A DNA stretch of 64,000 bases, taken from positions 1-64,000 of the forward strand of contig JBAIAA010000816.1 of NCBI GenBank assembly GCA_037893245.1. Reading direction: 5' to 3'. Numbering within the stretch: the first letter of the stretch is position 1; each line of letters begins with the position of its first letter. Source of the DNA: Crossaster papposus (Eukaryota; Echinodermata; Asteroidea; Velatida; Solasteridae). The position numbers and the translations under genes were made by a program. Of the stretch, positions 8,642 to 19,020 are shown piece by piece. Below the pieces are notes generated by a model. It saw only the letters and a program-made list of their open reading frames with translations, made no database searches and was not told where the DNA came from.

Positions 8642-9070
8642 ATGGCTAGCATCGCTATGATGATCGGAGGCGCAATAGTTAACGCTTTCGCTTTCGCGGG
8701 ATCAAACTTTTTATTTTCGGGCATGAAACAACAAAAACAAGACGAAGAGCGCAAGAGACACGACTTGGCTTTAGAAAAACTGGCAACGGCAAAAAACAAT
8801 TGGGAAAGAGAGAGGACAAAGTATCTCGATTGGTTAAACGATCGACTCAAAAAACAAGCAAAGGCTCAAAGGACTTTTGAAAGTATAGACGAGGCTCTCA
8901 GAGAATACAACTCGGTTACTCGCTCAAACGCACAAGTACCCGTGGGCCTGCAGCACGAACCCACTCTCGCCGATTTGTACGCACCTAGCGAAGATCAAAA
9001 GACCGGCGAGTTGGCGTTTGTTTTGGGAGGAACTGCGTTTGTAGGTTTTTTAGTTTATAAGTTTGTTTAG
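8642..9070 (+). CDS. Two-helix membrane protein with central coiled coil
   Basis: A 142-residue protein. Residues 3-25 (MASIAMMIGGAIVNA start) are a hydrophobic helix, 30-80 a highly charged coiled coil, and the end after LADLYAPSEDQKTGE is a second membrane helix. The same opening and the D-E-E-R-K-R-H-D-L-A core are typical of a conserved Polinton protein of unknown role. Both copies in this window are open (the second is at 33,634-34,050), suggesting constraint up to recent times. The start codons of this gene and the minus-strand gene are 36 bases apart. Confidence 0.8.
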   Translation: MASIAMMIGGAIVNAFAFAGSNFLFSGMKQQKQDEERKRHDLALEKLATAKNNWERERTKYLDWLNDRLKKQAKAQRTFESIDEALREYNSVTRSNAQVPVGLQHEPTLADLYAPSEDQKTGELAFVLGGTAFVGFLVYKFV

Positions 9071-9173
9071 TTTAACCCCGCCGGTTATTGGTAGGTTTTT
9101 TAGGAAACAAAGTTGACAACCCCGCCGGTTATTGGAAGGTTTTTTAGTTTATAAGTTTGTTTAGTTAAATAAA
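9071..9173 (+). repeat. Local chimeric duplication before integrase gene
   Basis: The gap holds two copies of CCCCGCCGGTTATTGG followed by (T/A)AGGTTTTTTAG. The first part copies the 5' end of the integrase gene (about 9206-9221) and the second part copies the 3' end of the preceding gene (about 9043-9055). Copy 2 has a different, simpler spacer here. The pattern suggests local template switching during replication. Confidence 0.75.
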
Positions 9174-10171
9174 ATGGAAACAAAGTTTAAAAAAGTGTAT
9201 TACAGCCCCGCCGGTTATTGGAAGGGTGAGGGCGCGGTTGTAAAATTAGCTAAAAAAACGGGTGCGTCCAAAGAAGAAACCAGAAATTGGTTAAGAAAAC
9301 AAGCGTTGTGGCAAATTTATTTACCGCCTCCTACGTATATAAGCAGACCTACGAGTTTAAACAAGTCCATGGCTGTGCCAAACGAAATGCATCAGATAGA
9401 CTTGTTATTTTTACCTTACGATAAAGTCGGTAAAAAAGAATACAAGTACGCGATGACGGTCGTGGACGTAGCCACGCGTTTTAAAGAGGCCGAACCTTTG
9501 ACCAACAAGACGAGTACCCAAGTGGCAGACGCTTTAGCTCGAGTTTACGCTTGGTCACCTTTGACTTGGCCCAAGCTGTTAAAAGTAGACGCGGGTAAAG
9601 AATTTCAAGGTGAATTTAAAAAGCAACTAGAAGAGAAAAAAGTCGCGATACAAGTGGGAGAACCGGGCAACCACAGAGCGCAGGCAATAGTAGAAAGATT
9701 TAACAGGACTTTGGCAGAGAGATTGTTCGGCCATCAATACGCTGCAGAGATTGTTAATCCGACGGAGAGATCGCGACTCTGGGTTAAACGATTGCCCGAC
9801 GTGATTAAGGCGTTAAACAACGAAACCACCAGATTGATAACGACGGAAGACTACGAGCCACTCACTCCCAGCTAGCGATGCAAGAAACGCAAGTTCGTCA
9901 AATCAGTTCTTCTCCCTCGGAGGTAGAAAAAGAGTTGGTGAGAAAAGGCGATATTTTTAGATATCTTTACGCACCTGGTAAGTTAGAGGGAGGAGAACGC
10001 AGGCGAGCGACCGATCCTATTTGGAGTCTCGAGGTTTTTGAGTTGGATCGCGCGATCAAAGTAGACAACCAGCCCACTCTATACTATCTCAAAAAAGGTC
10101 CCAATCGAAGTTTCGTTAGTCAAGAGCTTCAGGTTGTGCCTCCGGACACCGAGTTACCTCCAAGCCTATAG
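9174..10171 (+). pseudogene. Polinton retroviral-type integrase (DDE), one frameshift
   Basis: The catalytic part (9174-9875, 233 codons) has the retroviral integrase triad: D76 (HQIDLLF), D139 (KVDAGKEF) and E174 (AIVERFNR), giving D,D-35-E spacing. The C-terminal domain (9878-10171, an SH3/chromo-like segment with R-A-T-D-P-I-W-S-L-E-V) is in another frame; comparison with copy 2 places a one-base loss at about 9872-9880, where a stop is created. Integrase joins the linear element to host DNA. Copy 2 has a frameshift at a different place, so neither copy encodes the whole protein as read. Confidence 0.9.
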
Positions 10172-10300
10172 TGGCCAAAAGCAAGAGTAGTAGAACCGTT
10201 CGGGAGTATATACCGCTTTGTGTCCAGAGGACTCAACGACAGTTTGTTTTGCTCAATGGTGTATAACGCGTGATTTTTTGATCTGATGTAGGTCATCTTA

Positions 10301-11416
10301 TCACTTTGAAAATCTTTTTTTTTGAGACAGTCGAGATAACGCTCGTGACTTAATTGTTTGTCGGTGACTGCTTTGGTGACTCCCTTGGCTTTTTTTAAGG
10401 TTAGAGTCAGAGGTTAAAATCGAGTACATCTTTGGTCTTAAGCAAACGCATTCGCTGACTGGTTTTCCACCAAACTCGTCTTTAAATTTACCGATGACCT
10501 TTTTGTTTTTAGAGTCATAGATCTCGTGACTCTGATTGTAGTTTGACAGGTCATACAAGTCAGAGTCTTTTTGTATATCTTTATAAACATCGTCCGTCTC
10601 AACGCTCAAGAGTAGACTGTCCGTATCGGTATAAAGTAACCCTACTCGGTCTCTATAGGTCTCTTTGAGGTGGTTATAATAAAAGTCGTACATGAGAGTT
10701 TTTGAGAGGTCTAAAATACTCACTCCCGCATAAATAGGTTTGTTTAATAGCGTCTTGGTCTTATACATTTCGATAAACGCTAGATTGCAATCGGTAAAAA
10801 TCGTCGTATTTTTATAGCTCGGTTTACGCACCAACTCTTGATATTTGGAAACTTGGTCGTCTCTGAGCAAAAACGCGTTCGTTCTATTTCTCACGTTTTC
10901 CATCGTCTTTCCAAAAACGCTGTTGTTCATGAGCTTAAAAAAGTCTTTTTCAAAGTCAGACGTTGCTTTAGCTCTTAGTCGAGTGTTTTTGTCTATGTAA
11001 GATTCCATCCAAGGCGCTTGCTTAAATTTTAATACGCGATGTACTTTTTTGAGTCGCATACCAAGATTTAGATACTGTTGTAACGATCTGTAGTGCAAGA
11101 CATATTTACGTCTGTTGTATAGAGTGGCTATTAATTTAGATTCGTTCAGACCGGTTAACAACCCCAGTTGATACTCGGATAACCACTCTTTGGGTACTTT
11201 GATATTTTCGGGGGCTAGCGGAAAATCATTGTGCCAATCGTGCAAAGCGTTGGGGTAATCTAAGTCTACCTCCAACAGACACCCTATATCGGACGTTTCT
11301 GAGATTGACATAATGCTTTCCGTCGTGAAGTATTTGGGTTTTACCCATTTAAAATCGGCGTAGGGTAAATATTGACTCATGGCCCAACCGTACAAATTGT
11401 TGGCGTCAAGATACAT
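10301..11416 (-). pseudogene. Protein-primed family B DNA polymerase, polymerase domain fragment
   Basis: The C-terminal third of the polymerase. Motif A region (LDANNLYGWAMSQ) opens the segment, motif B (K-L-M-N-N-S-V-F-G-K) is at about residues 161-170 and motif C (YTDTDSL) at about 262-268 with the two catalytic aspartates intact. The reading frame slips again near the T-run at 10,390-10,396 (seven Ts here, six in copy 2), and similarity continues to about 10,200, close to or overlapping the convergent integrase 3' end. The enzyme would copy the linear element from a protein primer. It joins upstream segments across another frameshift near 11,430-11,450. Confidence 0.9.
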
Positions 11417-11987
11417 GATGTAAGTCGATGGCTCGCCGTTTTAAAATCGGGTAGATATTTATTGTTTGCTTTGTAGTACCTAGAGCTACCCACGCTCAAT
11501 AGTCCTCCTCTTTTTGCTTTTTCAAAAAACAGATGTTTGTCGACGTCTTCCAATAACTCGAGCTCGACTCCCGAGTGTTTTAATAGCGCGTCCCACGATA
11601 ACCCAGGAGAGGTATAATAGTTAGCGGGATCTAACTTATAGTTCTTTTTACACATTTTTCTAAAATTTTCAAACACACCTGCCAAAAGTAACACGTCGGT
11701 TGTCACATATAAGTCGTGATATTCGCCCAAGTTTTTGACGTTAAATTCGTTCCACACTTGTTGAGCCTTAGAATAATCGTCTTGCGAGATATTCGAGTCT
11801 TTGAGGCTGCTATAAAACTTGTCGATGCTTGGTAAGCTCGTCTCTTCAAACTTATCGAACGAGTCCATATACTCGGATAAACACCTTTTTGTAAGAGCAG
11901 GTCGACATTTTGATCTTTATAGCGTTTATAGAGTAGAGTAAACGCCTTGGGGCACGCGTTGACTAGTCTATCCAACGACGTTGCCAT
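11377..11987 (-). pseudogene. Family B DNA polymerase, middle segments
   Basis: Two overlapping frames carry the middle of the polymerase: 11,703-11,987 is meaningful only for its first part (down to about 11,880), and 11,377-11,868 from its start to about 11,450. The second holds the third exonuclease motif (Y-H-D-L-Y-V-T-T-D-V-L-L-L) and the thumb-side region leading to motif A. Frame breaks therefore lie at roughly 12,040-12,060, 11,870-11,885 and 11,430-11,450. In copy 2 the corresponding junction at the last site reads through in one frame, showing that this break is specific to copy 1. Confidence 0.85.
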
Positions 11988-12010
11988 AAATTTAAACGAG
12001 TCTATAAATC

Positions 12011-14032
12011 TCAGATTACCGATCGAAAACGAAATATATTTTTCCGAGTTGCTGGGGATAAAAAAGATATCTTTTCAGTATTAGACAAACCTTGCATGAT
12101 TAAATGAGCGTCGTAATTTTGTAAATTGTGAAAGATGACGGGTATTGGGGTTCTATCCGGCACCACCTGCAGTTTTAGATTGCAATAAGCGTGCGCGGCT
12201 CCTCTGTATTTGCCTGTGATGTGACAGTGATCTCTCACCTTTCTAAATTTGTTAATCCGTTTTTTACACTTTAGACACTTTGACTCGTTAAATCCTTTTT
12301 TGTTTACGTAACAATATTCTTCTTTTTCTTTTTTAGTGCGAGGTTCTTTCGGAATAGGGCACTGACAGTTTAAATAGTAGTTAGGGTATATTGACTTCTC
12401 GCAAATCCAACACGTGTCCGTGTTTTGGTGGTCGATGTTGTTACTTGTGGTAAAGTCTATGGGTTTGGGGTTTTTAAAAACTTTGTTTACTTTGTATCTT
12501 AAACGCAACGCCGAGTCTAAGAACTTGGTCACGGCATCTGTTCCTCTATAGGTCTCTTGAAATTTAACTTTACCGTCGTACCTTAAAGCGATCAACGAAT
12601 AACCGCAAGCTTTGTGAACTTGAGTCTCCTGCGTGTTTGCCTCTTGAGGTTGTAATTTGTTTAATACCGATTCAAAGTCGGCGTAAATGACAAAAGGTGC
12701 GTCTTGCGCAAACTTGTGATTTTTAAATTTTAATATCGGAGGGTCGTCGTTAAAACCTTTTGGAAAGACGGCCTTAGATGGTGGCACATCTATTCCCTCG
12801 CAATCTTGCGTATGCCTGTCCAACTTGTCTCGTGTGTTGTTGTGCGCCAAACATCTGAAACAGACGTATGTTTTATGCTGGTGTTTCGTTTGGTTAAAAA
12901 ATATTCTAGATATATGTTTTATCCAACAATAGTGATTCGTTTTGCCTGAGGAAAACAACAGCAGATTTATGACTGTGGGGTCGTTGGCGTTTTTAGATAA
13001 ATATAACGGTCGTACTTCTTCAGCCTCTTCGTACGCAAACACATTTATACTAAGATTGTTTTGTCTCTCTATCTTTTCTATTTGATTGATTCGAACGGGA
13101 AAGTCTACGTCTTTAAAATTTAATCCATCGTTTTTATCATAAATTGATGGTCTGTCTTCGTGGATTTTAAAATCGGGTTTGTCTTTTACACGTTGTTTTA
13201 TTTTGTCGGTATACTTGCCGAGAGCGGCTCTCAAACACCACCGTAAACATTCGTTGTCTTCGTTTTTGACGTTAATAAAAGCCTTTTTGTTTACTAAAAA
13301 CTTTGGTAATTCTATATAAGAGTTTCCACTCATAGGTCTATAACGGTCGATGTTGATATAAAACGCTAATATTCTAACGAGGCTCCAACCCGATCCTTGT
13401 CTCGTATTTTTGGCGTGTTTTTCTTTTATTTTAAAGATTTGATCTTTTACTGGTTGTTTTATCTGACTCTCGTTTAAAACAACTTGCTTTTTACTAAAAA
13501 AGGTAAAAGCGCTGGTTTCTACTAAGCCGTCTTGATTTGTTTTATCGTATTTCGCTTTAAATCCTAATTGAACTTTTATGGTCGATAGATCTCTCAGCTC
13601 CGACGTAACAATTTTTTCAATCTGCTTCACGTGTGTATTAAAGAATTGCTCTACGTCGTTGTTAAACAACCTAGGTGTCAGCTCCCAGTTTCTATAACTG
13701 TTACTAAAAGCTCTATGTACTTGAAAATCTGCCTCTCTGAAGCTATCGGGGTTTTTATACGATTTAATCGCTAAAATTAAATCCTTTCGTAAAAATCGAC
13801 CTAGTTTACCAGTTGGCGTAAATTGTAACTCTTCGTCGTCTACGATTTGTTTGAGATCATCTAGTTTCTTGCGATTCAAGTTTTTATATTTATTCTCCTC
13901 TATTCTAATGGCGTCGATATAGTTCCGGCGTAGGCTCCGCCCTGGAACTGTGATATTATTCCGTTGTACATATTGTTGCAAGGTTGATTTAGACCAACGT
14001 CCATATCCTATTGGTGTTGGTTTCTTCATCAT
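12011..14032 (-). pseudogene. Family B DNA polymerase, N-terminal and 3'-5' exonuclease part
   Basis: 673 codons in one open frame starting at 14,032, with TATATAAAGT directly before the ATG. Residues 10-45 resemble a SAP-like DNA-binding helix pair; residues about 255-370 contain N-E-D-N-E-C-L-R-W-C and later N-H-Y-C-W-I-K, which resembles the cysteine-protease-like (OTU-like) module reported in Polinton and bidnavirus polymerases; several Cys pairs (391-394, 541-544, 586-589) look like zinc ribbons, followed by an H-C-H-I-T-G-K-Y-R-G-A-A-H-A-Y-C-N motif. Exonuclease motifs ExoI (ADFES, D452/E454) and ExoII (NLQNYD, D641) are present. The frame is lost just after ExoII, near 12,050. Confidence 0.9.
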
Positions 14033-14100
14033 ACTTTATATATAAGTATTATAATATTTTTTTATTTAAATTTTATTGAGAGTAAACCAAGATACACAAA

Positions 14101-14274
14101 ATTGGTCATTTATTGATTTTTTATTTAACCCATAGAGGGCGCTCGCAAAATTCTCGCAAGATATTTTTTTGTGAGTTTTATTTGTTATCAGACTTAAGAT
14201 TTGGTTCAAAAGTGGCACCTTTTTGTTATCGGGTCAAATTGAGTTTTTAAGATTTGGTCAACAAGCGGCATATC
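14101..14274. other. Right flank of Polinton copy 1, no gene seen
   Basis: A/T-rich sequence without an open frame. The element's right terminus should lie in or near this stretch, but I see no inverted match to 1-690. Confidence 0.4.
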
Positions 14275-14830
14275 CCTACTACTGAAGACATTGATGTTGG
14301 AGATCTCCTCTGGGAATAGGGCCTGGAAAGCCTCAATAAAACGTTCTCAGGTAATGTAAGAACTTAGAATGTTGTTTCTGTTAACATAGACCTATCCAGG
14401 CCAGGTGTGTCATTATTGTCTTGTCATATTCATCAAAGAGAAACAGTACTCCTAACTCCATAGGATGTGTGCAAAATCATATTGAGTTTGGAGGACGGAT
14501 TTAGGAGGGTTAGGGTTAATCTGCAATTCCAAATTCGTGCCGAACTAGCTACGATAATCGTAACCCACCATCCTCCCGATGGCCGAAGACCGGAGGGTTA
14601 TGAGACAAATTGTGTACAAAATTACCGTTTTTGCAATTTTGACCATGTTTACATGTGGTTGCCACTGCGCCCCAAATTTGCCTCTTCGTGAAAACGCTAA
14701 AGTCAATCCGTGCACCTGGATAGTTCTATGTTAACATAAACAACTGTCTTAGTTCTTACATGTGAGAACGTTTCATTGAGGCTTTCCAGGCCCCATTCCC
14801 GGAGGATATCTTTAACATCAATGTATTCCA
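14275..14830. mobile_element. MITE-like inverted repeat element
   Basis: Arms of about 110-125 bases at 14,275-14,402 and 14,712-14,830 are inverted relative to each other (for example GGGCCTGGAAAGCCTCAAT against its complement ending near 14,790). The 300-base interior has no recognised coding sequence. No clean target duplication was found. Confidence 0.6.
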
Positions 14831-14958
14831 TAACTGCATACTACGTGTGTACGTGTATGTACTGCGTTAATTTAATGAATTTGCTGAATAAAATTGAGGT
14901 AAAAAAGGATTATGAAAACTGTTATTATTTCAGTCGTCCCAACTCGTTCGATAAAAGT

Positions 14959-15229
14959 CTTTAACCAACACTATTGCCACATGTTGGGTAAAATATCAAC
15001 TGCCTCAATTCTTGGGTAATTTTTAACCAACATTTTTGGTGACTAGCCCAACAGTTGGTCATTAGTTTTTACCCCTAGATGGACAATGTTTTTCACCAAC
15101 AAGTTTTGTCATTTTTTTACCCAGTAGTTGCATAGACCTATTGCCCAACAAATGTTGGTTAGAGTTTTGCCCAATTTTTTGAACAGTTGATATTTGACCC
15201 AACGTTGGTTAACAATGTTGGATAAACTT
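14959..15229. mobile_element. Short MITE with about 45-base inverted ends
   Basis: The left end (TTAACCAACACTATTG, then a GTTGGGTAAAATATCAACTG block) is the imperfect reverse complement of the right end near 15,185-15,229. The interior consists of variants of CCAACA/TGTTGG. No open frame; non-autonomous element likely. Confidence 0.65.
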
Positions 15230-15239
15230 TGACCAATAA

Positions 15240-17640
15240 GATTTGCAGTGCAGATGTTATCGAAAACGTTGCTTCTTTAAGAGTCCGTTTGGAACGGATC
15301 GCTTATTGGAATATGCCCTTGCTGAAATTAAGTGTGCCCAGGAAGGTAACAATTACGATTATGAAGTCCAAACGTGAATTTTCCAAAACATGTGCGGTAC
15401 ACTTTTCTTTTAAGACGGCGTTTTACTAGGAACATCAAATACCGCATTTTTCAGATGTTATCGAAAACGTTGCTTCTTTAAGAGGCCGTTTGGAACGGAT
15501 CGGCTTATTGGAATACGCCCTTGCTGAAATTAAGTGTGCCTAGGAAGGTGATAATTAGGATATGAAGTAAAAATAAGAATTTTATAAAACATGTGCGGTA
15601 CACTTTTTTTTTTAAGACGGAATTTCATTGATTCGGAAGTAATATGTTGCGAGAAACGTAACGCTTAAAAATGAGGAATCGACTAATAAGTAATAGGCCT
15701 ATAATGGCAATTTTGGAGTGAAAAAAAGTGTTAAGAATACCATTTATAGTCTTGCTGGTAGATATTGTTGAAGTTAATCTTTAATTGGAGATTAATTTCC
15801 GTACTTTTTTCGAAAATTCGTTGATCTAATCCGTAAATCTAGTTTCAAATCAGCACCTCCTTTTGTCGCATGGATTCTAAATTTCTATAAACGGCTGCGT
15901 CCAGCCGAATGGCGGGCTGAATCGCGGCTTGAACACTGACCTCAACACCTGGACAGATCATTGTCCATATTCTGCTGTGCTAACACTTGAAGTCGGCGCG
16001 AACTGGAAGTGCAACATGGCGTCACTGCTGTGAGCCAATGAAATGTCCAGTTGTAGAGGTCAGTGGATTTACCAACCAACTGAACTCTACACCTGGACAT
16101 TTCATTGGCTCATAGCAGTGACGCCATGTTGCACTTCTCTGCATGCCGACTTCAAAATGAAACAATGGATGATCTGTCCATGTATAGAGGTCAGTGGGCT
16201 TGAATCGAAGGCTGAATCGCGAGCTGAATCGCGTGTTGAATCCACTGACCTCTATAGAGGACAGTGGTTGAATAGCGGGCTAGGTTCTGCCACCTAGGCC
16301 GCAGCCATTTATAGAAATTTAGAATCCATGCGACAAAAGGAGGTGCTGATTTGAAACTAGATTTACGGATTAGATCAACGAATTTTCGAAAAAAGTACGG
16401 AAATTAATCCCCAATTAAAGATTAACTTCAACAATAACTACCAGCAAGACTATAAATAGTATTCTTAACACTCTTTTTCCCTCCAAAATTGCCATTATAT
16501 TACTTATTAGTCGATTCCTCATTTTTTAAGCGTTTCTCACAACATTACTTCCGAATCAATAATATGCCGTCTTAAAAAAAAAAGTGTACCGCACATGTTT
16601 TGTAAAATTCTTATTTTTACTTCATTATCCTAATTATCACCTTCCTAGGCACACTTAATTTCAGCAAGGGCGTATTCCAATAAGCCGATCTGTTCCAAAC
16701 GGCCTCTTAAATTGAAGAAGCAACGTTTTCGATAAGATCTGAAAAATGCAGTATTTGATGTTTCTAGTAAAATACTGTCTAAAAAAAAAAAGTGTACCGC
16801 ACATGTTTTGGAAAATTCACGTTTTTACTTCATAATCGTAATTGTCACCTTCCTGGGCACACTTAATTTCAGCAAGGGCATATTCCAATAAGCCGATCTG
16901 TTCCAAACGGCCTCTTAAAGAGGCAAAGTTTTCGATAACATCTGAAAAATGCGGTATTTGATGTTTCTATAGTAAAACACTGTCTTAAAAAAAAGTGTAC
17001 CGCACATGTTTTGGAAAATTAACGTTTTTACTTCATTATCCTAATTGTCACCTTCCTGGGCACACTTAATTTCAGCAAGGGCATGATCCAATAAGCCGAT
17101 CTGTTCCAAACGGCCTCTTAAAGAGGCAACATTTCCGATAGCATCTGAAAAATGCGGTTCTTGATGTTTCTAGTAAAATGCCGTTTAAACAAAAAGTGTA
17201 CCGCACATGTTTTGTAAAATTCATATTTTTACTTCATTATCCTAATTGTCACCTTCCTGGGCACACTTAATTTCAGCAAGGGCATATTCCAATAAGCCGA
17301 TCCGTTCCAAACGGCCTCTTAAAGAAGCAATAAGTGATAATTAGGATAATGAAGTAAAAATAAGAATTGTACAAAACATGTGCGGTACACTTTTTTTTTT
17401 AAACGGAATTTCATTGATCGATTCGGAAGTTAAAAGTAAGATGTTGCGAGAAACGCTTAAAAATGAGGAATCGACTAATAAGTAATATAATGACAATTTT
17501 GGAGGGAAAAAAAGTGTTAAGAATACTATTTATAGTGTTGCTGGTAGTTATTGTTGAAGTTAATCTTTAATTGGGGATTAATTTCCGTATCTAATTCGTA
17601 AATCTAGTTTCAAATCAGCACCTCCTTTTGTCGCATGGAT
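15240..17640. repeat. Compound fold-back element with subterminal tandem repeats
   Basis: A left arm (about 15,240-15,905) is inverted relative to a right arm (about 16,300-17,335). Each carries tandem copies of a 190-225 base unit (two in the left arm, four in the right arm) containing GTACCGCACATGTTTT and GGCCTCTTAAAGA. A third partial arm in the left orientation follows at 17,335-17,640. The loop contains its own hairpin at 16,011-16,134. No coding frame of note. It resembles fold-back or long-TIR non-autonomous DNA transposons. Confidence 0.75.
16011..16134. repeat. Hairpin inside the fold-back loop
   Basis: Arms of about 41 bases (starting TGCAACATGGCGTCACTGCT) at 16,011-16,053 and 16,091-16,134 are nearly perfect inverted copies around a 37-base loop. 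The motif GAGGTCAGTGG recurs nearby (16,057, 16,188). Probably a nested short MITE. Confidence 0.7.
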
Positions 17641-17782
17641 TCAGACTTTACTGGCTGCTTCCCAGACTCCTAAATTCTAATTACGATGGTATGGATTTGG
17701 GCCAGATTGGAACCTGATTCTGTATGTCCGTAGCCGGCCGCTTGGTGGCGCTATTTATTTGTGTAAGTTCACTGTGCTGTGC

Positions 17783-18171
17783 GCGAATTTTTTTTCCGTA
17801 GGTGGGCGAGTCAAGATTTATGAATTATTCAGTAGTTTGGATGAGAAGTTATGATTATTCATCAGAATAAAACATGACGTCACAGCATTGTTGTTATAGT
17901 TAACTAGTTACATTAAATCGCTTTTAAGAACAGCTGTTGTCGAGCTGCTATACGTAGTGTAGTGGTGAGTGGGATGGGCTATGAATCAAAGATCCCTGGT
18001 TCGAATCCTGCTGTAGGTCACTTCGTTTTTTCTAGTCAAATTGACATCTTTGGAGTATTTTAAATTTAAGGGGAAAAAAGAGACCTAGAACCTTTGTGTT
18101 GTACAGTGATCAATGCAACTACTGAATAATTCATGAATTTGGACTCACCCACCTACGGAAAAAAAATTCGC
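17783..18171. mobile_element. MULE-type MITE with 9-bp target duplication
   Basis: The 389-base element has inverted ends beginning GCGAATTTTTTTTCCGTAGG, nearly matching for about 50 bases, and is flanked on both sides by a perfect 9-base duplication GTGCTGTGC (17,774-17,782 and 18,172-18,180). A 9-base duplication is typical of Mutator-like elements. It has no transposase gene but contains a tRNA-like polymerase III unit. Confidence 0.8.
17948..18031 (+). ncRNA. tRNA-like polymerase III transcription unit
   Basis: A perfect A-box match (TAGTGTAGTGG, 17,955-17,965) is followed 32 bases later by a perfect B-box match (GGTTCGAATCC, 17,998-18,008) and then a TTTTTT run at 18,026-18,031, the normal polymerase III stop. 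The acceptor and T stems pair poorly, so it is not a functional tRNA; it is better read as a tRNA-derived SINE head captured within a MITE. Confidence 0.65.
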
Positions 18172-18180
18172 GTGCTGTGC

Positions 18181-18985
18181 ATGTTCTAAAAAACTAAGCC
18201 CAAATAAAAAGAAAGCGATACGTTTGTATTGACTATTGCCTTGGACTCCACCTTTTTTTCATCGAAATTCTTGATGATGAGTGCTTTTGCATGATCTCTT
18301 CAGGGCTTTTAAAGCGTTTTGAAGGATTCAGTGAAATTTGTCTCTAGCCAATCAGGTCTCGTATCAGTTTCAAAAGAGCCGCTTTTAATTGCAGAGGGCA
18401 GACTTGACCGCAATGTCTTTTCAAGTGCCGCCACAATGGATGTAGCGTTGGGCCGGCGCGCTAGAGCTTTTTGCTTTATTGAGCAACAATAGAATGCTAG
18501 GATCCTCATGAAACATCGCCCAATTTGGATCACAAGCACTGATAGTAAGGCATACCACGGCCGCAATAATTTCTAAGCCCATTTCTAGAAGTACATGTCA
18601 AATCTGAAGACCGAAACTAATGTAAAAGGTAAATAAAGTAAATTAAATCTAAAAGACAACAACCATACACAAAACGTACACAAATGACACCACACAGACG
18701 CCGTTGGTTATCCGGCTGTTTATAACAGTTTTTCGTTCAAATTCACCATCAGCTCTCAAATTAAATTTTGTAAAATCTCATTTAGGGCCGGTATAAAAAG
18801 AAAATGAGACAAATCAGGTGCACTTTACTAGTCAACAAATACTTTTAATTATATTTAAAGAGTTAACATTTTAAAATATTTAAAATTTCAATACTATTGA
18901 TTTTGTTGTATGATTTTCTTTCCCTCAAATTTATATAAACTCGAGAACAAATTGAGCCCGAGTCAACTTGTCTGTCATGACTCTA
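18181..18985. other. No gene recognised
   Basis: A/T-rich sequence with short open frames only; none has a recognisable motif or splice context. No clear repeat was found. Confidence 0.5.
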
Positions 18986-19020
18986 AAATAACACTACCTC
19001 TCCAACGGTCATCACGCGCG

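Larger units (their letters stand above)
628..14100. mobile_element. Polinton/Maverick (adintovirus-like) element, copy 1
   Basis: The block combines a retroviral-type integrase, a protein-primed family B DNA polymerase, an A32/FtsK-like packaging ATPase and a capsid-like protein, which is the defining set of Polintons. It shares gene order and most of its sequence with a second copy at 21.7-36.3 kb. The left limit is where similarity to copy 2 begins; the right limit is just beyond the polymerase start. I could not find terminal inverted repeats or the usual 6-bp target duplication, so both ends are estimates. No adenain-type protease gene was recognised. Several genes are broken, but many are open, so the insertion looks fairly young. 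Confidence 0.9.

Noticed and set aside
1..14300. Terminal inverted repeats of Polinton copy 1
   Set aside because: I compared 1-690 with 14,000-14,300 by eye and found no convincing inverted match.
17948..18031. Functional tRNA gene
   Set aside because: A and B boxes are perfect, but acceptor and T stems do not pair, so it is called tRNA-like instead.
18309..18566. 85-codon minus-strand open frame
   Set aside because: No motif, no flanking splice sites or homologue recognised; fits chance expectation.
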